This document shows, piece by piece, positions 10,501 through 21,429 of a stretch of DNA of 34,386 bases. A program made the translations under genes and the position numbers. The notes under the pieces were generated by a model. It saw only the letters and a list, made by a program, of their open reading frames with translations, ran no database searches and was not told where the DNA came from. The stretch's first letter is position 1; each line of letters begins with the position of its first letter. The DNA comes from Gnetum montanum (taxonomy: Eukaryota > Streptophyta > Gnetopsida > Gnetales > Gnetaceae), in the NCBI GenBank assembly GCA_015680685.1, contig MNCI01008066.1, positions 79,905 through 114,290 on the forward strand. The letters run 5' to 3'.

Positions 10501-13039
10501 CTCTTGGAGGTAAACTCTTAGTCGTGAGACCCTGCATTGAAGACCTCTCCCATGTGGCCAATTATCACTTCTAGTAGAGAGTGGTATATGGGAGAGATGT
10601 TCCTATTTTGAAACAATAGGAAAGCTGGCTTAAATGGTCAAAATCAAGGACATTTCAGTGTCCTACTTGATGCAATCCATTGTAGAAGCACTTGGGTTGC
10701 TTAAAACTCAGACGAATCTCATCGAGATTTCAATGCAAGTGGACTCCAACATAAAAAAGGAATGGGTTCAATGGTGCTATGGTGTCGACCACAAGGAGTA
10801 TAGTGGGCTCACACTAGCAGAAAAAATCCATTACAAGATTGCAACCTATTACTTGAATCCCATGGTAAAATCACTACCTTTTCTACTTGTGCATGTGCCA
10901 CTCTGAGTGGAAGATTCCCTATCAACCTTCCATAGCTAATCTATCTAGAGATAGAGAAGTAGTTCAAGGAGAATGAATGTGGAAGGAAGGAACTTTCATT
11001 CCCATGCCTCATCAAAAAACCATGTTGAAGAGGAGGAATAGTTCATGATATGAATGATGATGTTTGACATGCTCTGATTGCTAATTGGACATAAATGATA
11101 AAGGACAAAACTCCTACAACAACAATCCAAGAAGAAGAGCACTAGCCACCACCTCCACCTACCACTTAAAAAATAGTGCCAAACATTATTGCAACATCCC
11201 AATAGTTGCACAAATTCTACAAAGGGATCTTGAGCAAGCAAGAGTAACAAGCAAACATAAGTGGTGGAGACCCATCTGTGTACTATCCTACAATAAGTAA
11301 CTTGAATGAGGTGGCTCAAACAATTAGCCTAATGGAGGAAGGTGGATCCATTTTCTCTACCCAACAAATGTAGTTGTCAGTGAGGTCGAATCCTAGCACC
11401 AGAAAGGTAATAGTACCTCTCTCAGAATAACAGAAACTCCTAGAGATTTTTGGGAACACTACAACCTTTTCAGTATGCTTGGAGGAGGGCAACGAGGCAA
11501 TAGTACTGGTGATGCAGCACAAAGGGTAAGAGACAGTAGTAGAGGTGGTTGCTGATATAAATTTTGAGATACTCAATGTACCTGTGACATTTGTACCAAA
11601 CATCACTACACTTAAAGATGTGTAGATGTTTGCAAGAATCATAAGCAGTAGATTAAGTGTAGCACAACATGAATAATTGTTGAACTGATTGGTAGGAATT
11701 AGGCAATTGCTTCAAGATGCCTTTTACCTTCTAGATAATATAATTGTAACCTAGTTGGAGCTGCTAGAGGCAAGGGGTAAGAATATTATTTTAGAAGGGA
11801 AACTCAAAATAGCCAACGAGTTGAATGGATACTTGGCTACAAAAGTTGCTAAATTGAGACCCCAAATTTTTGACTCTACATTTCTCAACCTAGCATTGAC
11901 AAGAGATGAAGCTCTTGAATAGCTTTACACTAGGTTGAAAGGGGTTGAGGGTGCGATGGTGACAGTGGTGTTCTACCAATCCTTGGCAGAGGCCACCCAA
12001 CATAAGATTCAAAAGGCCTTGGATTTGACCTGCTAGGAGAATGTGTAGCTGACTACAAAAAATCATTACCTGCAAAAACATTGATGTGCATAAACAATAG
12101 TTGACTGATTTTATCCATCAACAATAGGAGCAACTAGCCAGACCAAATACAGAGTTAAGGAGATTGGTAGCTAAGAACAGAAACCTCTCCATGGAGGAGG
12201 TTCGTTCCCTTCACCAAAAAACTACAATAGAGGTAGTCGCCTAGAAGTTAGAGGCTCTCAAATTTGAGAGAGTCAAAGATCACTACATAGACTAGGTCGA
12301 CCTATAGAAGGAAATAAATGATAAGCACATTCAAGTGGCAAAGGTAAAGGTAAACGAGACCCTCCAACAACTCCACCAAGAACACAAATTATGGCATTCC
12401 ATCGTTGATGGGATTGATCAATACAATAAAATAGAAATGCTCCTAAAGGAGTTGTAGATAGAGGAGATGACCGAATATATGAAGCTCGCCAACCTTCAAT
12501 ACGCAAACCTGGCTATGTTGACTGCTAGACAACAGTGATCAAAATTGGAAAAGTAGGTGGCCACCTTGTACTTATTGTATGAGGCCAAGTTCAAGCACCA
12601 CAAGGACACTAAGCAAAAGCTTGTAAAGGAAAATGTTGACCTCGAGGTTCTCAAGGGAAAATATACCAATTAGAGATCCACTACCAAGAGCCTAGTCAAA
12701 AGAATGAATGACTACAAGGAGCTAAAAAATGTAGTTAGGGTGTTCGATGTCGAATAAAAAGAATTCTCTACCTGGTTCATTAACATCAAGGAGTTGTTCC
12801 TAGTAATTCCCTATCCATGGAATATCCCCATTCCAGCCCACATTGGCGATGTCATGTGGACTATGAATGATCTTTGTAGTAAGGAGGAGAAAATGAAGGC
12901 ATTATTGGATGGCTTTCATCTTCCACTGAAGGTAGTTGTTGTAGTAGGACAACCATAACCTCCTCAACCACTATGCGCACCTAAAGTTGGCGAAGGTCCT
13001 TCAAAACCTCAAGAGCGTCCATTGCCTAGGACTATTTGA
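10500..13039 (+). pseudogene. Third ORF of the Athila-type element, decayed
   Basis: Function is unknown. It aligns in order with the third ORF at 27314-30112. The N-terminal domain (LLVESGIWERCSYFETIGKL, then ISVSYLMQSIVEALGLLKTQT, 10570-10730) matches LSKSGAWYLGDMYQF and VTVDFFVQAISEVLNLPNTRT. A Gln/Lys/Pro-rich middle follows. The long C-terminal coiled-coil region (12300-12770) contains YMKLANLQYANLAML, which matches YMKLVNLWYANLAML, and ends with PYPWNIPIPAHI, which matches PCPWEVPTPSNI. Most segments lie in one frame, but part near 11540 is shifted. Stops are numerous and the start is unclear. Athila elements often carry an env-like ORF at this position; I see no clear envelope features. 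Confidence 0.65.
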
Positions 13040-13268
13040 TCTTCTTAACCACCTTCATGCCATTAGAGGATGTGTTGTCTAGTTTGAGTAGTTATGTCAT
13101 GATGTTCAATTTTGTGTCATGAACACCACAAACTTTTGTAATGATGTTGATTTGTACACTCAGGCACTCAGTTTTGTTATGTTAGTTTGTTACATCAAGA
13201 GTCGGTCAGTAATCCCATACCTTCCCAATTTTGTAAAGGAACTCAAGGATAAGTTTTCATTTAGTCAT

Positions 13269-13275
13269 GGGGATA
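13269..13275 (+). other. Polypurine tract
   Basis: GGGGATA directly before TGATGA, as in the other element (GTGGGGGTA before TGATGAG at 30304). About 25 bases upstream both elements share AAGGAT.AGTTTTCATT. It would prime plus-strand DNA synthesis. Confidence 0.6.
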
Positions 13276-13435
13276 TGATGAAGCGTCAAAGTGTCACGTT
13301 GATAGGTCCCCATCAACGCAGCTCCACAATAAAGTCTATAAATATATGCTCATCCATTGTGTTTATGGGAGGTCTTGTCATAGTTGTAGTAGAGCTCTTG
13401 TAATTTGTATGGTTGGGTGTAGGGTATACTCGTAG
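13276..13435 (+). repeat. 3' LTR remnant, short
   Basis: It begins TGATGAAGCG right after the polypurine tract, has a TATA-like CTATAAATATATGC near 13337, and near 13409 has GTATGGTTGGGTGTAGGGTA, which matches the last part of the other LTRs (GTATGGTTGAGTGTAGGGGT). At about 160 bases it is far shorter than the 840-base LTRs. It is either internally deleted or from a short-LTR subfamily. The 3' edge is uncertain. Confidence 0.45.
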
Positions 13436-15345
13436 TTTTGCTTAGTACTTTTTATTAAATAGTTGCTAAGGCTCTTATCTAAAGATAAGGATTTTCTTCC
13501 TTCTATTATAAGATTAGAGCATGGAGATTTCTTGAAGGGGAAACATTTTGAATAATTTAATTACTCTTGTTCAAGGTTTAGAATAAGGCTCAATAAATAA
13601 CATGAGAAAGCCTAAAATTAGATTTCCTAAGAATATATTGTAATAATATTAAACCAGTTTAGTTTTGATCCTTAATTTAGTCATGAGATGGAAGTTCTTT
13701 TTTTTCTTTATTGCTAATGTTATTGTGTATGTAAAGGATTTATCAATAGTCATTTTTGATTGAAAAGATTACTTTATCAAGGGTGCTTCTTGGCCTTATA
13801 TCTTTACATTATTGCAATATAGTACATTGGATTTTCTTATTAATCAAAAAATTCATATAGGCTTCCTTCACTTGCTACAACTTCCTAATCCCAACAATAA
13901 ATTATGTAACCATTATTTCATATATTATTATTTCTTTCTTATTAAAAACATTTTACAAGTTGTATTGCTTGGATAAAATAGCTCATTTTAAAGAGAGAAT
14001 AAATTAATCTTCTCATTAATTGCTAGGTAAAAGCTTAGAATTTTAGCACGTTGAAATAATGATTTTTTAGAAGTTTCTTGCCATCAAATATATGATTTTG
14101 AGGTTCTTTGTAGCTACAAGCTATATTGAATGCATGGTTCTTCATAAAGCCTCATCTAAAAGCATTGCAATGATACTAGTGATAATACTTTTTTATTGCT
14201 TTCATCTTTATATCTTTCAAATAATCATTTGGCTAGTAAAAAAAAAGATCTTAATCTTTTTTACAAAGGTATTATTAAGTTATGATGTATGTTCTCATGG
14301 TACTATGAATTTGTTTCTTAAAATATTATATACCAATGATTCAATCTTTTAAATTTTATGAAAATAAGTATCTTGCACTTGTTGGTCTTCTTTCATCAGT
14401 TTGTAAAAGCATTTCCAATTTCGAAGTTACTAATTAATTTGTGAAAGCATTTTTGATTTTGAAGTTACTAATGATTTGAGTTGACTATGGGATAAACAAT
14501 TTCAAGGTTATTCAAATAAAATGGATTACATTTTATCTTTACATAAGAGTTGAAGGCTTTCCAAGTTATCTAACATGTGAAATTCATTCTTTCACGAAAG
14601 GTTGTGCAAGAAAATTACTAGTTCAGAAATTAAAAGTGTTTGGTAAAATTTCTTATTTTATACAATAATTCTACCACTAGGGCATTCCTTTAGGTCCTTG
14701 GATATAGCATGTTGGTTTTCACAATCCTTTGTGTCCACATTGTAAAGTTGAAGAAATATTTCAATATAAAGGATCATCACCTAAAGGCGCAATGCTCATT
14801 AGGGTCCTAGAAGTGTAGGTGGAAGAGCGAATGCCTTACCTACTTCAAGTAATTCCACACAAGCTCTAACCTATGTCTTAAGAGTTTAGAAATAAGCACC
14901 TTCTCATCACTACAAATGATGGCCCATGTTAAAGAAATATTTCAATATACATTTTAGAATTGAAAAGGGGTAGCTACAAGTTTGGATTAGCTATGAAGAA
15001 GTTTTTGGTGGAAACAAATCTCTAAAACAATTGCATTTTATTGAATAGGCCTCTTAGCTTCAATAAGAATTAGAATGTAATTAAAAATTTGTTCTTATTT
15101 GGAATATGAAGGCTTAAAAAAATGCAGATTTTAACAACTTTAGAGTCTTTCCCCATGAATCTCATGTTCAAACTTGTTTTCTTATTGGTCCTCACTTTTT
15201 AGGATATTTCATAACTTTTTGCTTATTAGACTTATTTAAGGTGGAAAAATGATTTCTCTTTTTAAAAGTTTGAGCATATCCTCAATTACTATGTAACTTA
15301 TCTTGCTTTAATGCTTTAATGTCAACTTTTAACATTTAAAGATGG
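13436..15345. other. AT-rich, no gene recognised
   Basis: Only short frames without family features are present, including a hydrophobic one at 14092-14352 that looks like chance in AT-rich DNA. A small tandem duplication lies at 14401-14472. Confidence 0.4.
14401..14472. repeat. Tandem duplication, period 38
   Basis: TTGTAAAAGCATTTCC and TTGTGAAAGCATTTTT begin at 14401 and 14439, and both run to GAAGTTACTAAT. About 29 of 34 bases match by eye. Confidence 0.7.
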
Positions 15346-15531
15346 GAATGTTTTGACAATGGAGGACCCTGTTTCTAGTCCGTATCTTGAGCAGAAATAG
15401 ATCATCCTAATGGTAGACATTGCAAAGATTCAAGCTGAGAATATTTTGACAATGGAGGACCCTGATTCTGGTCCGTATCTTGAGCAGAAATAGATCAGCC
15501 TAATGGTAGACATTCCAAAGATTCAAGCTTG
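15346..15531 (+). repeat. Tandem duplication, period 93 (31 codons)
   Basis: Two copies begin at 15346 and 15439. Each contains TTTTGACAATGGAGGACCCT, TCCGTATCTTGAGCAGAAAT and AAGATTCAAGCT, with few differences. The period is a multiple of three and the copies run into an open frame, so the duplication keeps the reading frame. Confidence 0.85.
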
Positions 15532-15771
15532 TTCAGTACCCAAGGAATGTACATGGGATTCTTTTTATCTTTTTCCCTTTAAAACTTGTCTAAGAAATGA
15601 TTTGCAACGTTTACTACAAAATGATTTGACATGTCTGAATCATTCATGGACAACTGAACTTGAAATCAAGCAGGTTTATAACGTGGAGAGGGTGTCCAAA
15701 CCAAGGTATAAGGTGCGAAATTTACATAAAACGGAGCTGTTCACAAAAAATCAAATGTACAGAACACAATG
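15350..15771 (+). pseudogene. Possible exon or gene fragment of unknown function
   Basis: One frame reads through both 93-base repeats (each giving MEDP..S.PYLEQK, TAG, then LMVDI.KIQ) and on through KECTWDSFYLFPFKTCL and RNDLQRLLQNDLTCLNHSW to a TGA at 15769-15771. Each repeat has an in-frame TAG. After the second TAG 93 codons are open. Composition is unlike the flanking AT-rich DNA (more Cys, Trp and charged residues), which hints at past coding. No domain is recognised. Confidence 0.35.
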
Positions 15772-17020
15772 ATAATTTTTCTTTCATTTCAGAATATGTT
15801 TTCCCCTACCTACTCCGATGTCAGAAATTTGTAATCATCATTTGGATGAAAAATATGGATTAAGAAAAGAAAAAAAACCGATGTGACAGATACATATTAG
15901 ACGTGCAGGTAAAACTGCAATCGATAAATCAACGTTGCTAAAAGTGCAACAGGTCAGAACTACTAACGGACGGACGGTATTCAACGGTGAATTAAACAAT
16001 TTCTTAACACGTAAGGATTACTCAAACATTGATACAATTTCTACCACCATATCTTTGATTTCATCTTTACTGTCTAATTTTCTCCGTGTATGCCTAATTC
16101 TCTCTGTGTAGGTCTAACCCTGTAAAAAATGGAGCCATTTCTGTTAGCTCTGGTTTTGTCGTCTGACGAGAACTTTACAACGTCTAATGTTTCCACCAAA
16201 AGTCACCAAAGGATTAACCACAAACTAAAAATTTATTTAAAAAAAAAGGACAGGAATTAGCAACCAGGAAACATTTCAAGTCTCTGAAAGTCTTCCCAAC
16301 TTGATAACACAAGCGATTACAAGCATTGCATATTCCACGGCTAACTATAAATGGTGCAGGTAATCACATTTAAAATCTTAATAAACAATATCATAAATGC
16401 AGTGTAAATGTTAACAATGCATCTCAAAGGCAGCCCTTAATATGCTGTAATGCTATACCTTTCCGAACCCAAAAGCTTCAAAATTTGAGTTAGATGCCTC
16501 TTTGATTTGTGATTTCCTGTACTTGTTTAACAGTGGTTGTGATTCCAATACCATTATTACTTCTTGCAAGGTATTGCAGCAGAGATTGGATCGATTTTGA
16601 TGGCCTTGATCCAGCATCATGTCTTGTGAAAACAAATCTACCTGCAAAATGCCCTGAACTGCCTTGAAACTCTCTTTATGGATTTCAATTCCCCAAATTC
16701 CTTTTACAGAATGACTTCAAGACTAAGCCTACACTGCGCCTTATCTTGACACATTTTCATCCAGATTTTTCCGGGAAGAAGCTGCCCAAAGACTCCTGGC
16801 AGTTGCCCTAATTGAAAAAACTAAAAATAAAAAAACAAATGAAAACAATATACACATAAAAAATAATTAAATATAAATGGAAATGGTTGTATTTAACAAA
16901 TTGTTATCCAAAACTTATCAGCTTAGTAGCAAGATAAGCTCTTTCCTTTTAACAAGTTTGAGTTCAATTCTAATTTTCTTTTTTTACCTCACAATTTCGC
17001 ACATCAAACATTTTTTCTTC
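15772..17020. other. No gene recognised
   Basis: Around 15890-16020 there is a patch of higher GC (CGGACGGACGG near 15967). The stretch 16665-16750 resembles 17470-17570 (TTTCAATTCCCC...TTTTACAGAATGACTTCAA against TTTCAATGCCTTC...TTTTATAGAATAACTCAAT), so part of this DNA was duplicated. A minus-strand frame at 16453-16647 contains NTLQEVIMVLE, which faintly recalls the end of receptor kinases, but the rest does not support it. Confidence 0.35.
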
Positions 17021-17155
17021 GGAGAAGAAATTTTGGGCTCCATTTTTTCTTTGCACAGTAAACATTTTCTCTTAGGACAAGAACATTTGGACTCATTTCA
17101 ATGAAATCCTAAGCCAGCGCTAGGAGTCATGGACAAAGAGTTTTGGACTCCATTT
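17021..17155 (+). repeat. Degenerate tandem repeat, three copies, period about 55
   Basis: GGAGAAGAAATTTTGGGCTC at 17021, GGACAAGAACATTTGGACTC at 17075 and GGACAAAGAGTTTTGGACTC at 17131 are spaced 54 and 56 bases, each followed by CATTTTT or ATTTCA. Confidence 0.6.
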
Positions 17156-17807
17156 TTGTTTGGCCGAAAAATTTTAAAAGGCTTTTAGTTCTACTATAAT
17201 GTTACCAGAGGATATTTTTATTTTGTAAGCATTTCATTGTAAGGTATTTGCAGTTAAAAAACTTTCACAACTCTGAAAAGATTTTATCCTATCAAAAGGT
17301 TCCATATTATATTGTTTCGGATCCGTAAAGTTGAGAAGATTTTATATTCTAATTTTTTATCCACGATAAAATAGAGAATGACGGTTCGGACAAGATCTAC
17401 ATGGTAATTCGGGCAGCATTGAGATGAAAAATTGAAGATATAAGCCCCTATATAAACGCATCCTAACTTCAGCTCTTTTTCTCTATGAATTTCAATGCCT
17501 TCAGTCTTCCTTTTATAGAATAACTCAATATTGCCCCCAGCTCACTGAACTTAACCTGTGACATAACTTTTTTATGCAAAGATTCCTGCTACTAAGCTAA
17601 TACCTCATTTACAAATCATTACTTTAACATGATTATTCAAAAGCTATAAACATCCCCATCAGTTGGATACTAAACTCCAACTCCATAACTCCATCTCCAT
17701 AAAAGGCAGCATTTTAATTACTGAGATAATTGACTAAGTATAATGAGAAATAACCTTTGAAATTAAAAAAAACATGCTTTAAATTGTAAATTTGAATAAA
17801 AGATATA

Positions 17808-20169
17808 CCTCGAGCAACATATCCTACAGAGCTTTTGAGCCGTTATTGGTGCATGGTGATGAAGATGTAGCTGTTACAGGTTGTGATTGTGAAATTGCCA
17901 AGGAACAGGCTATGCCAAAATCAAAGAGCTTCAAGTCATCTCTCCATCCAGCAATACATTTTGTGGTTTAATATCACAGTGAATGAATTAGTAGGGGACT
18001 GCAATCATGGTGGAGATAGCTCAATGCACTTGCTAACTCTTTCCAAACGTAATGAGCTCCACTGTTTTCCATGTTGATTGTGAACCATTGCTCATGTAGG
18101 GCATGACTATGGCTCTCAAATCATTGGAATAAATAAACCATGGTCAAGATCTTGATAAGGTTCCTATGCCGCAGGTTTCCCAAAATTTTACATTCCTTAC
18201 CGAACCTTTTTTCAGAACTATTTGAATGACAAGAATACATCAATGGCCACTTTCTATCCCTGGTTTAATTCCAATACACCTTTCCAAATCTTCCTTGGCC
18301 AGCTAAGTTAGCTATACTGTTCTGAGTGGCTCTATGTAATTTTTCCATTGATAATTTCAAAAACGGCTTCTCCAAATTAACAAAATTCAAAATGGAGCTT
18401 CATTGATTCAGAATTGTTCATAATTTTTATCCAAAAGAACCAGATTGAAAGACTTAAAATCAAAATCCCACCCAAGGAGGCGATGATTATTAACAGAAAT
18501 TTTAGAATTGTACAAGTGTGGGAAGTATGGGGACTGGAGATCTTGCATAGGAAGGGATTTTCTACTAAAGACCATTTACTGAGGTTGTAGTAGGAAATAT
18601 AAAAATACTAGGAACACGTAGATAGGCAAACTTGGACAGTGACACCGCCACTCTTCCTGTGAAAGAACAAAAAATTATGTGAGAGATCCATGCTGTGAAG
18701 TTGTGTTAACTCATTCCCAATAATTTTGGACAGATTTCCAGTGAAATTATTGAAAGAGAGATTGAGCTCCACTGCATTTGACCATTACACAATGTGATGT
18801 GAATGCCAATGTTTCCTGATAGATGGTTGTTGGAGAGATCAATACACTGAGCCATTTGCATCCCTTCTGTCTCTGCACTATAGGCAAGCCCCCTGTTAAA
18901 AGGCTTAAAGCGTTTTTGCACAAACGAAATCCAAATATGATTAGAAACCTCTTGTGGAATTTCTCCAAATAAGTTGTTTGCAGAAAGATCCAGATCTTCC
19001 CTTAGCCAACATTTGCCCAGCTCTGTCAGGAGGAATTTTCCCAGAAAATGAGTTCATGCTCGGGCTGGGGTTACATCTGAGAACCTCAACCCTCGACAAT
19101 TGAAGAGGGCTTTTAATATGGGAATGGATTGGAATATTGGATTGATCAAAGTGGGTATTTTCCGTTGTGAAGAAGCTGCCGCTATCTAAGCTAAGCCATT
19201 CCAGCTTAGAAAGATTGCCCAGCCAGTTGGAAAGGGTTCCAAGAGAAAAGGGAATGGCATGGTGTCATTGAGATGGTTATGGAATAGATCAGATCCAGAT
19301 TTGGTGAACTTTGGAATTGGACCTGTCAAAAGAATTGTTACGGAGGTAGAGATCCTTGAAGCGGCTGAGTCTTCCAAGAGAATCAGGAATGGTGCCATCA
19401 AGGAAAAGCACGCTAAGAGCAAGAAACTGCAGAGAAGAAACGTTACCCAGGTCAAGTTGATGAAGTTTAGAAATCCTACTAAGCTGAGGGGAAGGAATCC
19501 AGACACAGAATTGTTGAAGAGATTTGAATACCTTTAACATGGACAGATTGGCAATGGCCGGACATATTGATCCTGATCCTGCTTGTCAAGACCCACCACA
19601 TTCGTCTTCCTGGATGCTTGAGAGAGTGGGATTCGACCCTGGATCTCAAAATCGATGAAATCACTCCAGGCAGGGAGTCCTGACATGAACAAATTGGCAA
19701 GGGCCGGAGATATTGATCCTGATCCCTGTTTGTAAGGATCCATGAAATCAGTCTTTACAAACGCTTGAGAAAGTGAGATCAGATCCTTGTTTCTCAAGAT
19801 CTACGATATCACTCTTTCCAGATGCTTGAGGGGCATGGAGATATTGATCCTATTACTGTTTCTCAAGATCCACAAAATCACTCTTCCTAAAGCCTTGAGT
19901 GAGTGAGATCAGATCCTGCTTGTCAAGATCCATGAAATCACTTTTACCAATGCTCAAGGGAAGTAGTCTATTAATTGGCAATGGCTGAGAGATTGATCCT
20001 AATCCTTGTCGGTGAAGATCTACAAAATCATTCTTCCTGGATGCTTTTTTCCAAGAGGCTTTTTTCTGTACCAAGATTCTTATCAATGAACAAACGCAAC
20101 TAGCGAGGATCTCTTGAAGAAGATCAAGGATCTAACATCATTAACAACAGCAGCATCGTTTACTTCCAT
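17808..20169 (-). pseudogene. LRR receptor-like kinase pseudogene
   Basis: An intact relative would be a plasma-membrane receptor. The N-terminus may be ATG 20169-20167 (MEVNDAAVVNDVRSLIFFK, like the region before LRRs). Degenerate repeats fill 19555-20060. LRRs run from 19540 to about 18700: LHQLDLGNVSSLQFL, LDGTIPDSLGRLSRFKDLYL, LSNWLGNLSKLEWLSL, LDLSANNLFGEIP and IDLSNNHLSGNI. NPFLCK near 18545 and a hydrophobic stretch near 18450 precede the kinase: GQGRFGKVY (18300-18274), ECKILGNLRHRNLIKIL (18196-18142), HCDIKPQNVLLD near 17980 (catalytic Asp 17975-17973), DFG (17922-17914) and VGYVA near 17825. The VAVK Lys reads as Asp (VAIDVF). Several frameshifts and stops occur. CTCGAG/GTATAT at about 17808 may be a splice donor; the last kinase part is not found. 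HCDIKPQN suggests subfamily XII. Confidence 0.85.
19555..20060 (-). repeat. Degenerate tandem array within the receptor-kinase 5' region
   Basis: A motif like AAGATCCATGAAATCACTCTT recurs at about 19585, 19647, 19735, 19797, 19867, 19925 and 20016. These alternate with GAGATATTGATCCTGATCC-like and GTGAGATCAGATCC-like blocks. Spacings are roughly 60-90 bases, with a higher-order unit near 130. On the minus strand it reads SDFVDL.KQ and GSGSISPALANL repeats, the second resembling the start of an LRR. Confidence 0.65.
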
Positions 20170-21024
20170 GTTATGTTTGAATCGGTGGGCGTTTATTTTA
20201 AGGACCGTAAACAAGATTCTTGATAAGTGGTTTTCAGCCGTCCCTTACTCAAGCTAATGAAGCTACTGCTATGCATTTTTCATCTTTTGTTGATCATATG
20301 ATATTGCTCCTCCATTAATTGCTTTCCTTACCCTCAAGGATGGCTGAAAATGACTAATCAAAGTTACGAGAATGGCTCAAGAAGCAATAAAGCTGGTGTG
20401 TATAAATTTATTGTTATTAGAGAAAGTATTAAACAACTTGGATAAATAGCTTGTAAAGTAATTTTTTTGGTCTAACAAGAATACTACTAACTTAAAGATT
20501 AAAACTAGTGTTGGCAAGAAGATTAGTGAAGATTATTGATGCAGGATCAATAATAAGTGACAAGGTGAAGATCTTTTGCAAGTACTACCACTTTCTTGCT
20601 TTGATACAAATATTGGTATTAAACCATAGCTCTCTATCTCAAATCCTTTGGTACTTTAAGTTTAGGCATCGATATTGAAAAGTGATGAAAATTCTATTAG
20701 AACTAGGATCTTCTTCCCTACTAATAATTAATTTTCTTCACTTTTTTTTTCATAATATGAATTGTAAGGTTGTACATGTGAGTAGATGGTTCTAAAATTA
20801 GAAAGCTTTTTCTTTCCATATATATATATATTAGTGATGTCTACTCAATGTCAAACTTGTGATTTACTTTGAATTTTCTTTGTTCATTATCAATATTTTT
20901 TTGGGGTCCAATAGCCCATAAAGAATCAATGTAATTTCGAATACTTTTCATAGATTTCATTCTTGATATTTTTTTCATGTGTAATTAGCTTTGACTAATT
21001 TATATAATTATCAATTTATTATAT
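20170..21024. other. AT-rich, no gene recognised
   Basis: No coding or RNA features can be supported. A short (TA)n tract lies near 20818-20832. Confidence 0.4.
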
Positions 21025-21155
21025 GGGGTGTTGGAACCCCAAAATAATTGTAATATAACTATACCCCAAGATATATTACTCAACATTGCCCACTAGAATC
21101 AAACCTATGACTTGAAGCTTTCAAAGTTAAGAGTCTTACCACTAGGTTGACACCT
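21025..21155 (-). repeat. SINE, family A, copy 1
   Basis: On the minus strand it starts GGTGTCAACC. Box A is TAGTGGTAAGACTC and box B is AGGTTTGATTCTAG, the split polymerase III promoter of a tRNA-derived SINE. It ends CTTGGGGTATAG... to TTTTGGGGTTCCAACACCCC. About 131 bases. Two other copies lie at 21291 and 33741. Confidence 0.75.
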
Positions 21156-21290
21156 CATTATTATTGTCGATTTATTATAAGCAATACAAATCATCATCAT
21201 CATTCTAGCCTTGTCTTAACAAAATATGGTTAGCTACATGAGTTTGTTTTCACCATTCACCTCTATTATGAGGTAGATCATTATTTGTGA

Positions 21291-21427
21291 GGTATTAGTC
21301 TAGTGGTACAGGACTTGGCCTAGTAACCCTAGGTCATAGGTTTGATTCTACTAGGTACAACTAAGCTATAAACTTTTATAAATCTTGGGGCATACCTATG
21401 TTTTAATTATTTTGGGTTCCAACACCC
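21291..21427 (+). repeat. SINE, family A, copy 2
   Basis: Same layout as copy 1 on the other strand: TAGTCTAGTGGTACAGGACT (box A), CATAGGTTTGATTCTACTAG (box B), CTTGGGGCATACCTATG and end TTTTGGGTTCCAACACCC. It is inverted relative to copy 1 with 135 bases between them. Its tail abuts the 3' end of the LINE remnant. Confidence 0.75.
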
Positions 21428-21429
21428 AT

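Larger units (their letters stand above)
5738..13435 (+). mobile_element. Athila-type Ty3/gypsy element, 5' end missing, decayed
   Basis: The order is protease, RT/RNase H, integrase, a non-coding linker, third ORF, polypurine tract and LTR remnant. Integrase after RT places it in Ty3/gypsy. FMDD in the RT and an ORF after integrase fit the Athila branch. Gag, primer site and 5' LTR are absent; upstream there is an unassigned spacer and an opposite-strand ORF remnant. Protease and RT share one frame and integrase lies in others, so at least two frameshifts separate them. This is the only pol-bearing element in the window. Confidence 0.8.

Noticed and set aside
14092-14352. Hydrophobic 86-codon frame
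   Set aside because: Ile/Phe/Leu-rich as expected by chance in AT-rich DNA; no start context or homology.
16129-16260. 43-codon ORF beginning MEPFLLALVLSS, like a signal peptide
   Set aside because: Too short, no homologue recognised and the rest is low complexity.
16453-16647. Minus-strand frame with NTLQEVIMVLE as the end of the receptor kinase
   Set aside because: Only a few residues fit and no intervening kinase subdomains are found between it and 17808.
19555-20060. CRISPR-like array
   Set aside because: Repeats are degenerate, spacing varies from 58 to 91 bases, and it lies within a plant receptor-kinase pseudogene.
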